This document shows positions 11,819 to 23,794 of a stretch of 64,000 bases of DNA, piece by piece. The stretch's first letter is position 1. Every line of letters starts with the position of its first letter. The DNA comes from Linyphia triangularis (Eukaryota > Arthropoda > Arachnida > Araneae > Linyphiidae): positions 55,936,487-56,000,486 of the forward strand of contig OZ021727.1 in the NCBI GenBank assembly GCA_963978545.1, read 5' to 3'. Made by a program: the position numbers and the translations under genes. Below the pieces are notes generated by a model, which was given only the letters and a program-made list of their open reading frames with translations, was not told the origin of the DNA and searched no databases.

Positions 11819-12140
11819 ACTTCCGTAGATAGTAGATAGACTTCCGGTCGAAATGCATATCACTTCCGGTTGAACTTTTTTACTATTTTTTTTAATCTTT
11901 CATCTAAGCCTAATAATTTAACATATTACACATATCTATAAAGTTCATAATTTTGGCTGTAACCCCACATATAACTATTTTTATTGATAAAAACGGACAT
12001 TTTATGTCTAACTATTAGCTAGTATAAAAACTCGACCGGAAGTGAAATTCGAGTGGCTCCACATCTTAAAATGATCAGAAAGACATATTCTATCAATATG
12101 TTTCACGAAATGCAGTTTTTTTCCTCTAGCCGCTCTACTA
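11819..12140. repeat. Inverted copy of the 9.5-kb repeat head
   Basis: Read on the minus strand this matches the start of the units at 9487 and 10118, from a TAGTAGAGC-like tip through TGCATTTCGTGAAACA to GTTCAACCGGAAGTGA and GACCGGAAGTCTA. It supplies the right terminal inverted repeat of the composite element. The target duplication is not clear. Confidence 0.75.
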
Positions 12141-13996
12141 TATGGGTAACAAAAGGACTTACGAAAACAGTTAATGAATAGTTTTTTTTAAGAAAGTGCC
12201 ATGTCGTTGAAAATAGGCGCTAAACAAGTATGCCACTTTCTATTATTTGCTCCTCTCTTTTTGTGATATTTTTTTTTTTTTTTTTTTTTGTAACTACTAC
12301 AAATTACTTTTCACTTCCCTCCAAAATTGACTCCCAACCCACCTATGAATTCCGCACCACAGTATAAGAAACTGTGCTCTTGCTCAAATAGCAAAATATA
12401 TAAACCCCATTATAAACTTTCTAAAACTTCCTGTGAGCTTTTGGATAGAAATATCAGTTAATCAGTGCAATTAATGTCTGTTTTCAAATGCAAACAAAAA
12501 AAATGACGATAAATAGAAAAACAATCAACAAATCAATGAAAAATATATCTTTGGATTCAAATGACTTGGCAAAATAATTTGAACACTTATTTAACTTTAT
12601 TTTACGGTTAAAAGAAATAAATAGTATTTTTTTTTTTTTTTTTTTTTTTTTTCAGTTAAATATTTGTTTAATAAAATTTATAATGATGTATGTTTCTTTG
12701 AGTTTCAAATTATTAAAAAATTTCCAAATGAGCACTATCTCAAGATACTTTCAGTTGTTGATTTAAAACTAATATGTGTTATTTTTAGTATGTTTAAGAG
12801 CTAATTCATATAACCATAATGAAAACTTAAAAAAGCACAACGTCCTTACTTAAGTTAAAAAAATTTTAATTTAAAATTTATTATTTTTTATTTTAAAATT
12901 TATTATTTTTTAAATTTTAAATAAAAAAAATCAGTTTCGTTTGAAAAAATATACATAATAAGAAAACAACAAAATTATTTCAATATTAACATTTTCGTGT
13001 TAATTTTGTTTTCTTATTAAGTAATTGTTTTCAAAAGAAATTTAATTTTTTTATTTAAAATTAGGTTATAAATTCTTATTATTATTTTAAAATTTCTGTA
13101 AATAATAATAATAATATAACCTAATTTATGTTTACAATAACTCGTTATGTTTGATGCTCGTTATCATCTAAGACAACAATTTATTGAACAGAAGATAAAC
13201 CTTCGTTAACTATATTCATCCTTTCATTTCCAACCCTCATTAGGACATCTATTTCATCACAATGAACTAGATTCTTGACTTCTAACACAATTTATAGCCA
13301 CCCTTGGCAGTGGCCTAGATTTCTCTTCTACGAGATGATAGAAATCACACTGTCGACTGAATTATTAGAAGCTATCACGCAGCAGCGTTCCTGCCATCTA
13401 TTTTCTTATCGGTTTCCATGGAATCGACTCCTTTATTTAACAACCATTTTGTTCCTTTGCTTTTTAATTTGTGAAACAACTCCCGTAAAATATTGACTCT
13501 CAAACATTCGATGCATTTTAAATAAAAATCTAATTCGGGTTTAAACTTAAATTAAAATTGGTAATGTTACGTTATAACTTGAAATTGTTTCCAATTTTTG
13601 CATGAAAATAATACGGTCAAATACGGTTTAGAGTTAAAAATTGTTAAAAATAGTATTATTGGATTACTATTTGAAGTCGTATTTAAATACATACGATACC
13701 TATTGTAGTTGATCCAATATTGCTAAATTGGCGTACAAGTAACATATAGTAGTAAATGTTTGAACATCTTAATTTCCTAAATTGTTACCTACCTAAATTA
13801 TTGTTACCTAAAGAATATTTTTAATGTAGAAAAATATTAAGACACTTTATAATACAAAGTATAAAATTACCATAGATCGTTTCAAGAATTAAACATTTAT
13901 GTTTTAAAAAAATTAAAATAGTATATATTATCTTAATATCCAAATAATTTTAATTTTAATTGCAATATATAATCATGAAGAAAACATTAAATGTTG
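12141..13996. other. AT-rich, gene-free stretch with imperfect inverted repeats
   Basis: Poly-T tracts lie near 12270 and 12628. Between about 12950 and 13130 there are AT-rich inverted repeats: AATAAGAAAACAACAAAATTA against TAATTTTGTTTTCTTATT, and AAATTAGGTTATA against TATAACCTAATTT. These are probably the remains of a foldback DNA element. The 13275 frame is unremarkable. Confidence 0.5.
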
Positions 13997-14036
13997 TATT
14001 GTAATTACACTAAAAGTATTTAGTGTAATTACAATA
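13997..14036. repeat. Perfect 18-bp-arm hairpin
   Basis: The arms (13997-14014 and 14019-14036, core ATTGTAATTACACTAAA) pair perfectly around the 4-nt loop AGTA. The surroundings are non-coding and no element ends were identified. Confidence 0.8.
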
Positions 14037-15599
14037 GCCAACAAGTACTTTTAGAATAATTATAACATTTCATTCTTCGACTTGAATAAAGTTCTTAGTA
14101 ATATGTTGTAATACTACAATATTTTTTATTTTTTTATTTTTTTTTTTTTAGTAATTCTAAATGCAATTTATGAATATTAAACAATACCATATACAGGCAA
14201 TAAACTAAAAATCTAAATAAATCCCTGAATGTTTCATTCAACTCTCTTGTAAAAGCTTTAATACTCGTCTTCAAACAATGTCTAACACTGGAAAAATTAC
14301 TCATTTCTACATACATGAAAAGTTGATCCAAAACTTTATTTGAGATTGAGGGGGGGTAATACAAAACAGACATGAATGAAAGTCATTAAAAATATCTTTC
14401 TATCCTCCTTAGTAAGATCTAAAGGCAATACAAAAATCCATACTAAAACATCGCCTTCACAAAAAGTTTATGAATATATAAGAACTCAGAAAGAGAAATT
14501 TTATTTCCGACCTTCCAACTACACCGGGAATATCATGAAAATTGGAAATAAAACTTTCGATGTCTGCCAAAACAAAGGATATACGTGGTTGGAATTCTCG
14601 TCTAACTTTCTGTAGGTGTTTGCCAAGGTTTCTATAGTATTAACCGTCTCGGTATATACTGCAACGTGCGTTTTGGAAATAGTCCAGCTATTTGAAATAA
14701 AGAGTAGAGAAAAGAGAGTACTTGCTTTAAAAGCATTCTATAAGCTGTCGTCTGAAGCTATGCTATAATTAGTTAAACGAGGAATGCTGTTACGTTAATT
14801 CATGGTCTATAAGTAAAACAGATTTAAACAGATTTCATCGAGCTTGCTTTAATATTAATCAACTGAGAGGTCAAAGAAAGAATTTAATGGAATAACCATT
14901 TAAATACGTAGGTCTTATTCGTTGTATTTTTTCACTTCTAAAAGTAATTACATTAAAAATATAAAACATTTTAACATAAGCTTACTATTTGCGATTAAAA
15001 TAAAAATCATTTATATTTCTATACAATTACAAGAAAACAATTTTCTATAATTTTTATTATATTACATTATATTTATATATGTGCAATGTTCTCATCTTAA
15101 TTGAAATAAAGGCAGTGTGGCAAGTCAAACGGCAAAATTACGATCCAAACTTAAATTTATTCTCATTTTCTAAGTTAAGTACAACACCACGGTTTCCATT
15201 CTGGTATGTAGTTATGTATAAAAACATAGATTGCTGTTCGTGTCAAACAGAAAGAAATATTAAGTGAAGGATTTCACTTTTTTCTTTAATTTTGTAGATA
15301 CCATTATAATTTTTTTTCTGTAAATGTTTCGAAACTATTACAACATTTTCTCATGGTCAAATTTTTAAAAGCATTACTTAAAAAAAAAAATTGAAAATAA
15401 AATTTACAAAAAGTGTCGTTTCTTATTTTTGATATTTGTCAAAAATTATTTATTTTCAAACAAAAATTAAGCATTTTTATAAACAAAAAGATATATTTCA
15501 TAAACTGTCTGTACAGATTTCTGTTATTAAAAAAAAAAATTAAATAATTGAAAAAAAATATATATATAACTAGTTCATTTTTTTTAATGTGTATTTAAA
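14037..15599. other. Gene-free AT-rich stretch
   Basis: Nothing supported. The short + strand frame at 14376-14615 has no recognised domain, no introns that extend it and no neighbouring support. Confidence 0.6.
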
Positions 15600-15693
15600 A
15601 AAAATGTATGTGCAACTAATCCCTACAGACAAACCCCGAAAGCAATACCTACCGTCGGAGTTGTACCTACAAAATTCGAAAAATGTGCTCTTG

Positions 15694-15725
<32 letters not shown>
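15600..15725 (+). repeat. Possible retroposon 3' end with poly-A tail
   Basis: About 95 bases of more balanced composition, including CTACCGTCGGAGTTGTACC, run directly into about 30 consecutive A residues (about 15697-15725). This is the usual look of a LINE or SINE 3' end. The source family was not recognised and the 5' boundary is arbitrary. Confidence 0.3.
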
Positions 15726-15728
<3 letters not shown>

Positions 15729-16386
15729 TAAACATCGACAAAGTTTGTCAAAGTAATATTTAAAATAGATATGTGTGAATATTGCTTGTTCAGTAAAAAG
15801 AAAACATATTAAATTGAAAACAAAAAATTTTAATAGTTAGTACATAAATGTAAATTTATTTACATTTTCTTTCAGGATATGTACCCATATACATACAGTC
15901 CTTTGCACAGAATACCCTGTTGTCATCGTTTCAACGTCCTTCCAAGGGAAACGAAGTTGGTTAAAATTATTGAGAAAAGTATATGGCATCATCATTGATA
16001 GGCATCATTAGCTTTCATTTATTATAGAGTTTTCACTCCGATCACAGTTGGTTTCATTCTGATCCAATACAGAACAAACAAAGGGAATGTTAAAGCCGAC
16101 TAGTGATTGTAATTGAAAGGGAATCGAGAAACTGCATTACCATACGTCAAACTCGAAATTAATTGAATGTATAGTTTAACAATAATTTTGTATGACACAT
16201 TAATTAGATGTATCTTAATTCCGTAATGAAATTAAATAAAAAAAAAGTTACACTTTATTAATTTTTGATGCGCAGATAATTTTTTACCTCTTAATAGGAA
16301 ATAGCTATCTCTGAGTGTGACGTCGTCCAAGTTTTTTGTTTACTTATATTTCGGACATAAAAGAAGGTTTAATAATGATCTGAATA
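15726..16386. other. Gene-free stretch
   Basis: No supported gene, bounded repeat or regulatory feature is seen. Confidence 0.6.
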
Positions 16387-16387
16387 T

Positions 16388-17015
16388 TAACTAGGAGGGG
16401 TGGAACATCGCACAATTTTCAATTACACAGTAATACTGACGTGCATTTGCGTCGTCTGCTGTTATTATATTTTCATCATTTATTTAGAAAAAATGGCCTG
16501 TATGGAGATATTTTTTGCTATAAAAAAAAACATATCGCCGAAATATTCTGATTTTGACGACGTACTTTTCAATAAAACTTATATTATTCTTTATTATAAG
16601 TGAAACTGAGGGGTGAAAAAAAACGATCGTTGATGAGGTATGCTCAAGGAAAGAGAACTCTGTGTTAAAGGCATTCGCTTTTCAACTTTTTACGCCATTA
16701 AAGCATTTTTACGGGAATTTCGGAGGTGAGGATGTTTAGAACACCTTAAGAGGCATTTGCACAACGATTTTCATCCAAAATCGTTGGAGCCATTTTCTAG
16801 CAATCATTGAAAAACATGATTTTTTCATCGACAGATAACTTATGCGCAGGCGCGATTTTGACGAAAACATTAATGGTAGGTCCCATTGCCCCCAGCAACC
16901 AGCATACCAAATTTGAACATCGTAGGTCAATTTGTTCGGGAGTTATGCTGACCACAGACACACATACATACACACACACTTTTTTTAAATCACTTTTTTG
17001 AAATCAAATGCAAAA

Positions 17016-17059
<44 letters not shown>

Positions 17060-17090
17060 TTCCACCGATTGCTATACTTTCATTACCCTA
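16388..17090 (+). repeat. Dispersed repeat family R, copy 2 (longest)
   Basis: It begins TAACTAGGAGGGGTGGAACA and ends at ACTTTCATTACCCTATGTA. The first ~270 bp matches the copy at 60262 and the remainder matches 9003-9478, which ties all three into one family. The 3' part carries an ACAC run, poly-A, TA dinucleotides (about 17021-17050) and poly-T, suggesting a retroposon tail. A 67-codon hydrophobic frame at 16400-16603 is shared with the 60262 copy. Confidence 0.7.
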
Positions 17091-17251
17091 TGTACCCTAA
17101 ACATATGAGTAATTGAAAGTAAAAATAACTCAGCGGAAAGTTATTTTTATTTATTTTTAATAACATTCATAAAAGAATTAATGCATTTTTTTTTTTTTTT
17201 TTTCCAAAATTATTCTATTTTGAATCATGTAAAAATTTGGATCCAAAATAT

Positions 17252-17427
17252 AGCTTGGTTGGTTAGTCCGCTCTACGACCTTTTTTTTAAGTATAATGAC
17301 AACTAATCAGGCAGGGATGCACAGCTTAACGTGGATTCCGAACCACAACGAACATCCATGCCTAACCCGGGATTCGAACTCGGCACCTTTGGCATGCGGG
17401 GCCAGAGGCTTTAACCACACAGTCATC
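17252..17427 (-). mobile_element. tRNA-derived SINE, family B
   Basis: Read on the minus strand it begins GGGATGACTGTGTGGTTAAA (A-box region), continues to a B box GAGTTCGAATCCC, and then a non-tRNA body ending in an A-run. Direct repeats CCAAAATAT at 17243-17251 and 17428-17436 are its target duplication. The body differs from family A. It is a SINE, not a tRNA gene. Confidence 0.85.
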
Positions 17428-17436
17428 CCAAAATAT

Positions 17437-19668
17437 GGCAATGCTGAAGTTCCGTTCTAATCTAATATGCAATGTGCTCTTTGATTGATTCCAAATTCCC
17501 ACCGTTAGTATATGTCAATAGCTCACCAAAACAAATGCTACTTCAAAACTTGAAGTATATCTATTTACTATTTCCTGTCCCAATACTGGCAACCATGCAT
17601 TCTTCTAACAGTAAAAAAGAGTTAAAATAATATTTTGTTCTATAGTGGGAGTTTTGTAATGGAAGTGTGTATAGACTCAACTTCACATTGCAAATTTAAA
17701 GAAAATCAATAGTTTCAAAATTAAATTGAATTTTTCGTACGAAGTAGGAATTCACATTCAATCTCTCAAAAATTAACTAGCAATGAAGGAAAAAAAAACT
17801 TCTTTTGAAAGGTACAAAAACATGTAAATTAAACTTACAGAGTTAAGTGTCTTAAAAAGTCAAAAAAGTCACGACAAATTTCACTTGGTCTTAGTTGGAA
17901 TATGTCCTTTCTAATACTCATTCTTAAACGTGTAATTAGTGTCTAATAAAAAATTTAAATTCTGTGTAAGTAGTAAAACTTGGGATACAAACACGGTATC
18001 CATCTCTCTTTCAGACAAATAGAAACGTGAAGGTCATTATAATTACTTTGTTAGGGTAAAGGCTTTTTTATTGCTTTATTTAGAAAAATTCCTTCTCAGC
18101 ATTAAGTAGTTAGAAGTAAAGCTCATGCTAGTATAACTAATCAAGTAAAAAAGTATATTATCAGCTGGATAATATTTTTTTCTAAAATTTGGAATCATTA
18201 CCTTTATAACATTATTATAAATTGGACCACTGCATTACTTGCTTATCTTAAAACCCCACTATAAATATACATGAATTCGTTACTAATTGATCAATCAATT
18301 TTTGTTATAACGAAAAAATATTACACTTTAACTTAGAGCAACAGTGACCCTTACAAACTTGAAAGAAAAATCAACTTCAGTTGTCTGTTATAAATAATGA
18401 CGAAAAGTGTACAGAGTACTTAATTTTCATGATAAAAACATTGAAATTTTATACGACTTTATGTAACAAGATAGATACGAATTCGAGACTATTAGCAAAT
18501 AACTGTTTACTTAAATATTTAGATATTTTTACTTTGAAAATATATGAACCATATACTGTGATTGTAACTCTAGTTCATAAATAAAATAAAATATTATTAC
18601 TATTTTAATTCTTATTTAAACAGAAAATTTATAAAAAGGCACACATTTATGAAACATGTCCACAATAATAAATTAGGTACGTCCACCGTGTTCTCCGAAA
18701 ATATCATTGTGATAAACGAAAAAGCATCATTTAAATTCAGAAAGTTGGTAATGAAAATTATGTTTGTCATTTTTAGGAAATACTATTTTCCTTGAATGTT
18801 TGGTATGTATACATTAATGGCTCAATGCCATTTATATTTGGGAAATTTTGTACTTCAAAGTTTAAATTTAAATGCTTTTAAGGAAAATCTAGGTTGTCCG
18901 TCTCTTCCAATTTTTTCTAAAGTATAAAACGTGTTGTTTTAACAAAAAGAGTATTTACACACGTGGCCACTAGTGGGCATAGGTCCAAAAAAGACAATAA
19001 ATCCAAAAACTATCCATTTGAAATAAATACCATTGATACAAATACTCAGCAGAATAAAAAAGAAAAACACTAAAAAAATGTCAACATATATTTTACCAAT
19101 TATTTTTTCCTGTCTTAAATAAAATCATGCATTCAATAGTTGAAATCTTTAAAAATAAGTTCTTAAAAACATTTATAGTTTAGTGTAAGATTTGCAAAAC
19201 ACAAACAAGATATTTTTCATTCATAAAATGCCTTAATGTGAATTTCCAATTACACAAATTGAAGTCACAAAATCCATTAACAGTTTTTATGCAACACAGA
19301 AGTTCATCCCATTAAACCCTCAGTCCCTATTAAATCCAAAAAATGTCTCTTAAAATCAGATATGAATAAAAAAAAAAGCTGCAACTTCTAATCATTTTTA
19401 TTCTACACCTTATTGTTGCTGCCAATGAAATAAGATGATAAATCAACCTGCCAAAATTAATATTATATTTTTTCTTCAATGGCATGGAAACGGCATGCAA
19501 AGAGCATCGATCAGAACGAAAGTCGTTGGCTTTTTTGGACTTATGCCCACGTGTGGCCTTTTCAGATACCTTTTTTTATATATATATATATATTTTTTTC
19601 TCTTTTCATGATCATAAAACTAAATTTTTCACAATGGAAACATGAAGGTACAGGAATGATCTGAGGTA

Positions 19669-19714
<46 letters not shown>

Positions 19715-21454
19715 GTAGGAATGAAGTTTTTTCTAACGTTAATGGAAGTATGCCAGTTCACTTTATCAGATTGTTACAGATCTTCTTACATTTACCATGA
19801 TGTCTTATTATCAATTATTTATTAATTAATCAATTAATTGTAACATTGTATCGAAGCGATTGCAAAGGCGTCTTCCATCTAACACTGCATTTAGAAATAA
19901 TAAAATTTTATAATAACACTAGAGTTTGTCCTAACACAATACTTTCAATTCAATTACAAATTAAAGTGTGCATTGATGTCCTTGTCAGTGACCACCCCAT
20001 TATGTCAGCGTGAAACAATTTAATGGATCAATTATACATAATTCCATCATTGGCTTTGATCAATAACCAATTCGACATTGAACTAATTGATGTAAAGATA
20101 ATATTAATTACAAATAAAGGCAAATGTCACTGTGTAACATTGGTTGTTTTTCAAGAAACCTTATAAAATACCATAAATAATTTTTAAAAATCATAGTGAG
20201 AGTTTTCAACTTCAATCCTAAAAATATCGAAGAATTTCAACAGACGCCTCGACAAAAGTAAAATCCCTTAACAAATACAATCATTTCGAAATCATAAATC
20301 AATATCCACAATCTAGTTCATAATCTTTGATATACGTAGTGTTGTTCATATACACCCGCATCTGTTATGAAACGATTGAACAAAACTAATCAAAACATGT
20401 TCAGTAAATGAAATCAATTTTATTTATGAACTGTTTTAACAACTTATTAATTTCATAAATGTTATTATCATTGATAAATATCCTTCTCAAAACACTAATA
20501 TACTTAAGTCACTTTTCAGCAAATATTTGACTTTCCTGTGTGAAAATCTCTTTAGAAATCACCGTATTCTAACGCTTTCAACTTCACCAGTTTCGTTATG
20601 CTCCACCTGTAAAAGGAATCTCTGAAGTAAGTTAACAAACGTAAAGAGTTCCCTTCACATTATTGGGATCAAACAAATTCGATGTGTTTTTTTATCCTCG
20701 TAAAAGTCTCACTCAGATTATTTTCCTTGCTTCGTCAACTCTAGAAACGATCGAAGCATAAACTTCTTGAACAAATACGCTTCTTCAAAGCCTTTCTTTT
20801 TACGTTGGAGCCAATCAGGAAGTTGAATCCATACACCGATAGAAAGTCCCCAGAGTAGACAGAATAATTTTAACGATATTAAATATATTTTACCCCGCTT
20901 TATAATAATTCATAGGTTTAATATTTTATTAGAAACGTCTGAATAACATCGAGTCATCCAAAATAATTTGGTATTCATTTTAATTTTAAATTTTTCGTTT
21001 GCATGAAAATGCCTCACTGATGTCTATCAGTTAATGTTGAATTTCTAATTAACGTTACAATTAAAACATTAGCGGAAGGTCTTCGGAAATCTGAATATAG
21101 CAATGTTTATCATTTTGTAGTGGTAACAAAAAGAGAAAAGAAACTTCCTCGTTGGTGGTGAAGAACTCAAGGATACGATATCTATATTTAGTGTCTGCTC
21201 TCTTGCTCCACATAAACCCATTCATGCTTAATAATGAAATTAATTGCTTCGGAATTTCAGTTAATCAAAATTATATTCCAAGAATAAATTGTTAACTTGA
21301 GATTGTTGATTCATATTACAAAAGTCATGAAACTGTTAGTATTAGACTTTAACTTGCCCTCTACTTCTGATACTTTTACAATAATATTAAAGTAATTATT
21401 GTGGAGTTTGCGTTCAACCTCTTTTTAAATACTTTATATTAACTTCGATTTTGT
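17437..21454. other. 4-kb gene-free AT-rich region
   Basis: I see no gene and no clearly bounded transposon. Simple-sequence features are a TA run near 19581-19592 and a ~37-base poly-T near 19672-19708. Short frames such as 18381-18584 and 19479-19664 have no recognised content. Confidence 0.5.
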
Positions 21455-21940
21455 ATGTTTGTCGATGGCGGCGGAATCTGCGGAGGCCTAGTTAACCCCA
21501 TTGCCACCATCCAATCAGGCTGAAACTTAGCAGATAGAATCGATCTCGACGACAATGCATTCTATCAAATTTTGGGGCTGTAACTCCCTCTAAAAGGTCG
21601 CTTTTACACACTCTTCTATAATAACTTTGGAATACTAATAAATCCCATTTAACCTATCATTTTTGAAACTCTTTCCTATTACCAAACATTTTTAATCAAA
21701 ATACATAAAAAAATATACGTTTTTATTGCCTCAAAGTCAGACTTATCCGCTTTCGTAGATCGTTGACTCCTTGTAGATGACAACCCAGATAGCATTTTAT
21801 CCTTTTAAAACCCTTGTCTAAACCTCTCAAGCGAAAAGGGAGTAAGGTTCAGATGACAAGGGAGTAACCATCATAAAACCTTGAAGAAAGGGTCCTAGTC
21901 TCCAGACGTCAAGCTTTTGGTAACCATTTCATGACCCCCC

Positions 21941-22144
21941 TTGCCACAAGGCTTTCGCTGTAAAGGGTATGTAAACCTTTTCGGGATGAGCTTGCCACAA
22001 GGTTTTCGCCGTAAAGGGTGTGTAAACCTTTTCGTGATAAGCCTGCCACACGGTTTTTGCCGTAAGGGTTGTATAAGCCTTTTCATAATAGGCTTGCCAA
22101 AAGGTTTTCACTGTAAAGGGTGTGTAAACCTTTTCACTCTGAGG
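21941..22144. repeat. Four-copy 51-bp tandem array
   Basis: Units start at 21941, 21992, 22043 and 22094, exactly 51 bases apart, each beginning TTGCCACAAGG or a close variant and containing GTAAAGGGTGTGTAAACC. As 51 is divisible by three, three frames stay open across it: one + (21941-22192) and two - (22086-21895, 22111-21929), each giving a 17-residue repeat such as LPQGFRRKGCVNLFVIS. No start context or homology supports translation. The motif CCCAGATAGCAT at 21784-21795 may mark the left edge of the host element. Confidence 0.85.
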
Positions 22145-22879
22145 TTCCCACCCTGTAGATATAGGAAAAGTTGCAAAAACTTTCCTTTATAAAGTATCAT
22201 TTATCTTTTGTGTTCAAAAAGAAACACTTAATTGGGAGAGTTCCAATATTGTCGGAAAAAGCTTTAAATTTAGTGGCTAATGAAAAATTAATATTTATTC
22301 TATAGGAATTTAATTACAATTTGCCTTTAATGGTATCAATCATAACCCAATTTATTGATAAATTTTAATTTATTTTCTAGGTAGAACTTACTAGAATAAT
22401 AAACATAATTTACTTTTTTTTGTAAAGAATTTAAAAAAAAATAAAATTCAAAAAAAAATTATGTATATATTATTAAAAAAATGCATTGAGATCTTAGTAG
22501 GTTGCGTTAGACAATTTAAATTGCATTAAAATTTGTTTTAAAGGGTTAATCCAAGCTACTTATAGTTTTATTATTAGAAACATATACAACTAAAAATGCA
22601 TTTTTACTGATAATTCTTTTTTAGATAATTCTTTATTTTGAAGTAAACAAACACAAATGAGTTGCTTTTTCATTTTATACAAAGAATATAATTTAAACAT
22701 GATTTTAAATATATACTACAAATATTTCTTCATTTATTTGCTGCATCTGACAAGAAGTTTCTGGAAGATTCTTGAGGAAAACTAAAGGGAATCCCATTCA
22801 TTTCTATCTGAAAAAAATAAACAAATTTAAAATCTATAATAATAAAACAAGCTGTGTGTCTGTCTGTTTGTGGATCTGT

Positions 22880-23720
22880 TATAGAAACCTACTTAAAATT
22901 GGAGTAGAGCTCTGAAATTTTCAACACAAGAAGTTTTGACCTTCTAATTTATGAATGTCAAACAGAATGTAAAATTTTAATTAGTTCTTTTTTAATTAAT
23001 ATTTTAACTAACTTTTATTTTACAAAGTTGTTTAAATTTGTTGTTTTTTCTTTAATTTAATTAATAAATATTTTACAAAACGGTTTCTAATAGAGCTACA
23101 GCTCTGAAATTTTCAACATAAGTAGATTTAGCCTTCTAATTGGACTTTTAAAAAACGAAATTTTAAATTTTTATTTAGTCCTTTTTAATTAATTAATAAC
23201 TATTCTACAAAATGATATCCAATATTGCTACAGCTCTGAAATTTTCAACATAAGTAGTTTTGTCTTTTATTTGGCCTTTTTTTGAAAAACAGAGTTTCAA
23301 ATTTTTATTTAGTTCCTTTTTAATTATTTTTTTTTTTTTAAATTTATTAATATATATTTAACAAAACGATATCTAATAGAGCTGCAGCTCTGAAATTTTC
23401 AACATAAGTAGTTGTGCCCTCCTAATTGGACGTTTGAAAAACATAATTTTACATTTTTATTTAGTTCTTTTTTAATTAATTAAAAAATATTTTACAAAAC
23501 GATTTCTATTTGGGCTACAGTTCTGAAATTTTCAATACAAGTAGTTTTGGCATTCTAATTGGACTATTGACAAACAGAATGTTAAAATTTTAATTTGATT
23601 TTCGATTGATTCTTTGAATTATTTTTTTTTTTTAACAAAAAGCGACTTCTAATAGGCCTAGAGCTTTGAAAGTTTCAACATAAATAGTTTTGGCTTTCTA
23701 ATTTTGCTTTCCACAAATAC
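22880..23720. repeat. Diverged ~140-bp tandem array, six units
   Basis: The phrase CTCTGAAATTTTCAACA or a variant recurs near 22910, 23102, 23233, 23388, 23521 and 23662, each followed by AGTAGTTTTG, CTTCTAATTGGAC, an A/T block with TTTATTTAGT and ACAAAACG. Spacing is uneven (131-192 bp) because AT tracts have expanded or shrunk. It follows a phrase near 22850 (TGTGTGTCTGTCTG) common at arthropod repeat ends. It is non-coding. Confidence 0.8.
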
Positions 23721-23755
23721 GTGTTAAAATAATCTTAACCCCCTGAAACCTACAG

Positions 23756-23794
23756 CGCCCGAGAACTATTTGTTCTGCAGAGGGTTCTCGGGCG
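23756..23794. repeat. GC-rich perfect hairpin
   Basis: CGCCCGAGAAC at 23756-23766 pairs perfectly with GTTCTCGGGCG at 23784-23794 around a 17-base loop, in a locally GC-rich patch directly after the ~140-bp array. It could be a subterminal hairpin of a transposon. No run of T follows that would suggest a Pol III stop. Confidence 0.7.

Noticed and set aside
14376..14615. Small + strand gene
   Set aside because: 79 codons of low-complexity-like peptide, no domain, no extension by splicing.
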